From Halalkalibacter oceani (GTDB lineage: Bacteria; Bacillota; Bacilli; Bacillales; Bacillaceae_D): a stretch of 35,143 nt of DNA. Each line of letters opens with the position of its first letter. Within the stretch, counting starts at the first letter, position 1. This document shows, in pieces, positions 33,213 through 35,143 of this stretch. The position numbers were made by a program, and so were the translations under genes. The notes under the pieces were generated by a model, which was not told the origin of the DNA, did not search any database, and saw only the letters and a list, made by a program, of their open reading frames with translations. The stretch spans positions 1 to 35,143 of the forward strand of contig NZ_JAMBOL010000034.1 of NCBI RefSeq assembly GCF_023715605.1. Direction: 5' to 3'.

Positions 33213-34199
33213 CTAGCGAGGCAATCGGTATTCAGAAAGTGTTTTTCCCGTCCATCTTTTGAAAGCACGGACAAATGAATTCGTGTCCGCATACCCAAGC
33301 AAGTAGGAGATGTCATCTGTCGTCAAGTCGGATCGCTGCAAATAATGAAAAGCTAATTGCTGCTGCACTATTTGAAGCTGCTTCTGGAATGTCGTATTTT
33401 CCGCCGCCAAATTCCGCTGCAGCGTCCGGACGCTGATTCCCATTGATTTGGCGACATCTTTGACTGTAAAACTCCCGCTCGGAATCGCTGAGAATAATTT
33501 CGCCTGAACGTTTTGCGAGAACGTTTTTTCCGTGGAAACCTGATAAAGTCTTTTCGTAAATTCCGGCTCTAAATACCCCCACATCACATTGTTTTCCGTG
33601 AGAAAAGGCTGCATCACATCCTCTTTCTTAAACACGAGCCGGTTTTTCACGCTTTTTATTCCACTTACCCCGAGCCACTCTTCGATTTTCGCTCCATATG
33701 AATACGGACCTTCAATCATAAGCGGCATCACGTTTTCTCCCGTCCCCGTCCGTACTAAACTAACGAGCAATAATTGCTCTGCCAACAGAGCGAACCGGGG
33801 GAGCTCCTGATTTACTCGGACAAATGAAAACGTAATGCTCAGTGTTTGTCCGGTCTCGATGACATTCATTTCCATTGGACCGATCAAACGTTTATATTTC
33901 TGGAGCCGCTGAATGCCTTCATATCCATTTTTTGCTGTCAGTGCCGCAAACAGTGGCGGGATAAACATGTTGAGGTTTTCAATTTGACTAAAGACGACGA
34001 GCTGCTCATCTGTTAACAGCTGATCAAGCTCCTGAAGCAAATTGACATAGTCAAGATCACTGATCGTCAGCGTATGCTGCCAGCGTGCATCGGCGATATT
34101 CGCTTTTTTCAGCAGAGCATCGATTGAAATTCCCAATGATTCAATAAACAGTTGCATTTGTTTTGTCATCGTTATTTTCACAGCTACGCCCGCCCTCAC
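33213..34199 (-). CDS. AraC-family regulator (Arabinose_bd/OruR type)
   Basis: 328 residues. The N-terminal half (about 20-205) matches the ligand-binding domain of OruR/ArgR-like AraC proteins (GISIDALLKKANI, WGYLEPEF), and two helix-turn-helix motifs occupy the C-terminus (about 235-328; VKDVAKSMGISVRTLQRNL and ISYLLGYADTNSFVRAFKRWTGKTLSEYR). The frame begins at a GTG whose first base overlaps the upstream SDR stop (GTGA), so translation is coupled; another GTG six codons on, or ATG at 34169, could be the actual start. Fatty acids or amino acids are ligands of relatives. It probably regulates its own operon with the SDR. Confidence 0.85.
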   Translation of the reverse strand: MRAGVAVKITMTKQMQLFIESLGISIDALLKKANIADARWQHTLTISDLDYVNLLQELDQLLTDEQLVVFSQIENLNMFIPPLFAALTAKNGYEGIQRLQKYKRLIGPMEMNVIETGQTLSITFSFVRVNQELPRFALLAEQLLLVSLVRTGTGENVMPLMIEGPYSYGAKIEEWLGVSGIKSVKNRLVFKKEDVMQPFLTENNVMWGYLEPEFTKRLYQVSTEKTFSQNVQAKLFSAIPSGSFTVKDVAKSMGISVRTLQRNLAAENTTFQKQLQIVQQQLAFHYLQRSDLTTDDISYLLGYADTNSFVRAFKRWTGKTLSEYRLPR

Positions 34200-35008
34200 A
34201 ACATATTTTTCACCAGTTTATCATAAACGCGGTCAGGGAGAAGTCTTTTCATCAAAAGAATCGGCTTAGCGTCAAATCCGATTAAATAGCGTGTTTTAGG
34301 ACGTTTTCGGTCACCAGCCTTCGCGATTACTTTTGCAATCCTTTCCGGCTTTGAAAGCAGGTTAGACGTGTATTGCTTCCTCATACTTTCCTCTGTTTTG
34401 ACCGCCATTTCCTCGTAGGCGCCGCCTTTGCCGCTTGCTAATAGATGATCGGCGGCGATGCTCCCCCATTCTGTTTTGATCGCTCCTGGTTCAATTAATA
34501 CAACGTCAATCCCAAATTCCGCCACTTCCATCCGCAAGCAGTCGCTGAACCCTTCCAATGCAAATTTCGTAGCGTGATACCAGGCTCCAAATAATGTCGT
34601 GATTTTTCCGCCGACAGAGGAAATCGAAATAATTTTTCCCGCTTGTTGTTTTCTCATCACCGGTAAAACGAGCTGTGTTAAACGGGCAACGCCAAATAAA
34701 TTCACCTCAAACTGTTTGCGTCCTTCTTCAAGAGAAACATCCTCGACTGCGCCATACGACCCGTACCCTGCATTGTTGATGAGCACATCTATTTTCCCTT
34801 CATTTTCGATGATCATTTTGACACAGCTTTCCATCGATTTCTCGTCCGTCATATCAAGCTCAACAGGAATGACGCCCCACTTTTGCAATGGCTTCATCCT
34901 TTTCACTTGGCGGGCGGCGCCGTATACTTTGCACCCTCGCTGCGCTAAAAGCTGCGCTGTCTGATACCTGATCCCGCTGCTTGCTCCTGTTAGTAAAACG
35001 ACTTTCAT
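34196..35008 (-). CDS. SDR-family oxidoreductase with altered cofactor loop
   Basis: 270-residue SDR of the bacterial retinol-dehydrogenase-like group. NNAG at 78-81, Ser131, Tyr144 and Lys148, and PGAIKTEWG are all present, and the C-terminus (TRYLIGFDAKPILLMKRLLPDRVYDKLV) is typical of this group. The oddity is the cofactor loop: TGASSGIR, with Arg14 where the last glycine of TGxxxGxG is expected (AGG instead of GGG, a single-base change). It is first in an operon with the AraC regulator, overlapping by four bases. Confidence 0.87.
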   Translation of the reverse strand: MKVVLLTGASSGIRYQTAQLLAQRGCKVYGAARQVKRMKPLQKWGVIPVELDMTDEKSMESCVKMIIENEGKIDVLINNAGYGSYGAVEDVSLEEGRKQFEVNLFGVARLTQLVLPVMRKQQAGKIISISSVGGKITTLFGAWYHATKFALEGFSDCLRMEVAEFGIDVVLIEPGAIKTEWGSIAADHLLASGKGGAYEEMAVKTEESMRKQYTSNLLSKPERIAKVIAKAGDRKRPKTRYLIGFDAKPILLMKRLLPDRVYDKLVKNML

Positions 35009-35094
35009 TGCTCATTCCTCCCTCAATAAAGTTTAATTTTCTCGCTAATACTCGTGTATTCTCCAAATTTCACTAACACCAAATAGTAATCTCA

Positions 35095-35107
35095 CCAGTA
35101 CTACTGG
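35095..35107. promoter_or_regulatory. Palindrome CCAGTA-C-TACTGG upstream of the SDR-AraC operon
   Basis: A 13-base perfect inverted repeat about 87 bases upstream of the SDR start codon, in the presumed promoter region. It is a possible regulator site. Confidence 0.35.
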
Positions 35108-35143
35108 ATAGAAGTAGAACGAATTAAAATTTCTTACAGGGGA

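Overview
The window reads as chromosomal DNA of a spore-forming, aerobic Bacillaceae (low-to-moderate GC Firmicute). Pointers are a ChaA-type Ca2+/H+ antiporter colinear with the 351-residue Bacillus protein, a CypC/CYP152 fatty-acid peroxygenase whose key residue falls at the same number as in B. subtilis, a CotD-like coat protein, a YitT-family protein, a yybP-ykoY manganese riboswitch ahead of a TerC protein, strong AGGAGG ribosome sites and frequent GTG/TTG starts. The secreted SLH proteins are very acidic, which would suit an alkaliphile or halotolerant species, but this is inference. No rRNA, tRNA, CRISPR array or complete insertion sequence was found.

Layout. 1-5.3 kb: chaA, an EamA exporter divergent from a LysR regulator, an SLH-anchored protein with an RsiV/PdaC-like C-terminus, and a 44-codon remnant that looks like the start of a 3-hydroxyacyl-CoA dehydrogenase behind a cre-like site. 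5.3-9.1 kb: aldehyde dehydrogenase with its GntR regulator, then cypC. 9.3-21.4 kb: a visibly more AT-rich catabolic block, all on the minus strand. In transcription order it runs iclR, CoA-transferase 2, lacI, MaoC hydratase, enoyl-CoA hydratase, SDR dehydrogenase, CoA-transferase 1, zinc alcohol dehydrogenase, TRAP transporter dctP-dctQ-dctM, and an ABC-type solute-binding protein that has no signal peptide. 21.5-22.9 kb: zinc exporter (CDF) and its CzrA-like sensor, with a clear operator. 23.2-28.9 kb: spore coat protein, SLH-anchored class-C-type serine hydrolase, an unrecognised anchored protein, YitT and TerC with the Mn riboswitch. 29-35 kb: an SDR divergent from a WYL regulator, a stand-alone FabF, an MmyB-type XRE regulator, and an SDR translationally coupled to an AraC regulator.

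How it works together. The 12-kb block is a self-contained uptake and CoA-dependent degradation system. A carboxylate enters by TRAP, a class III CoA-transferase puts CoA on it, MaoC or ECH adds water, and the SDR or the zinc enzyme oxidises the alcohol. There is no acyl-CoA ligase, acyl-CoA dehydrogenase or thiolase, so this is not ordinary fatty acid beta-oxidation and the substrate cannot be read from the sequence. Palindromes centred on AACGTT around lacI, maoC and the end of caiB2, and a TGAATAT-type motif shared by the iclR and caiB2 promoters, suggest two-layer control. The cytoplasmic solute-binding-like protein closing a TRAP operon is the least explained part and my best candidate for something undescribed.
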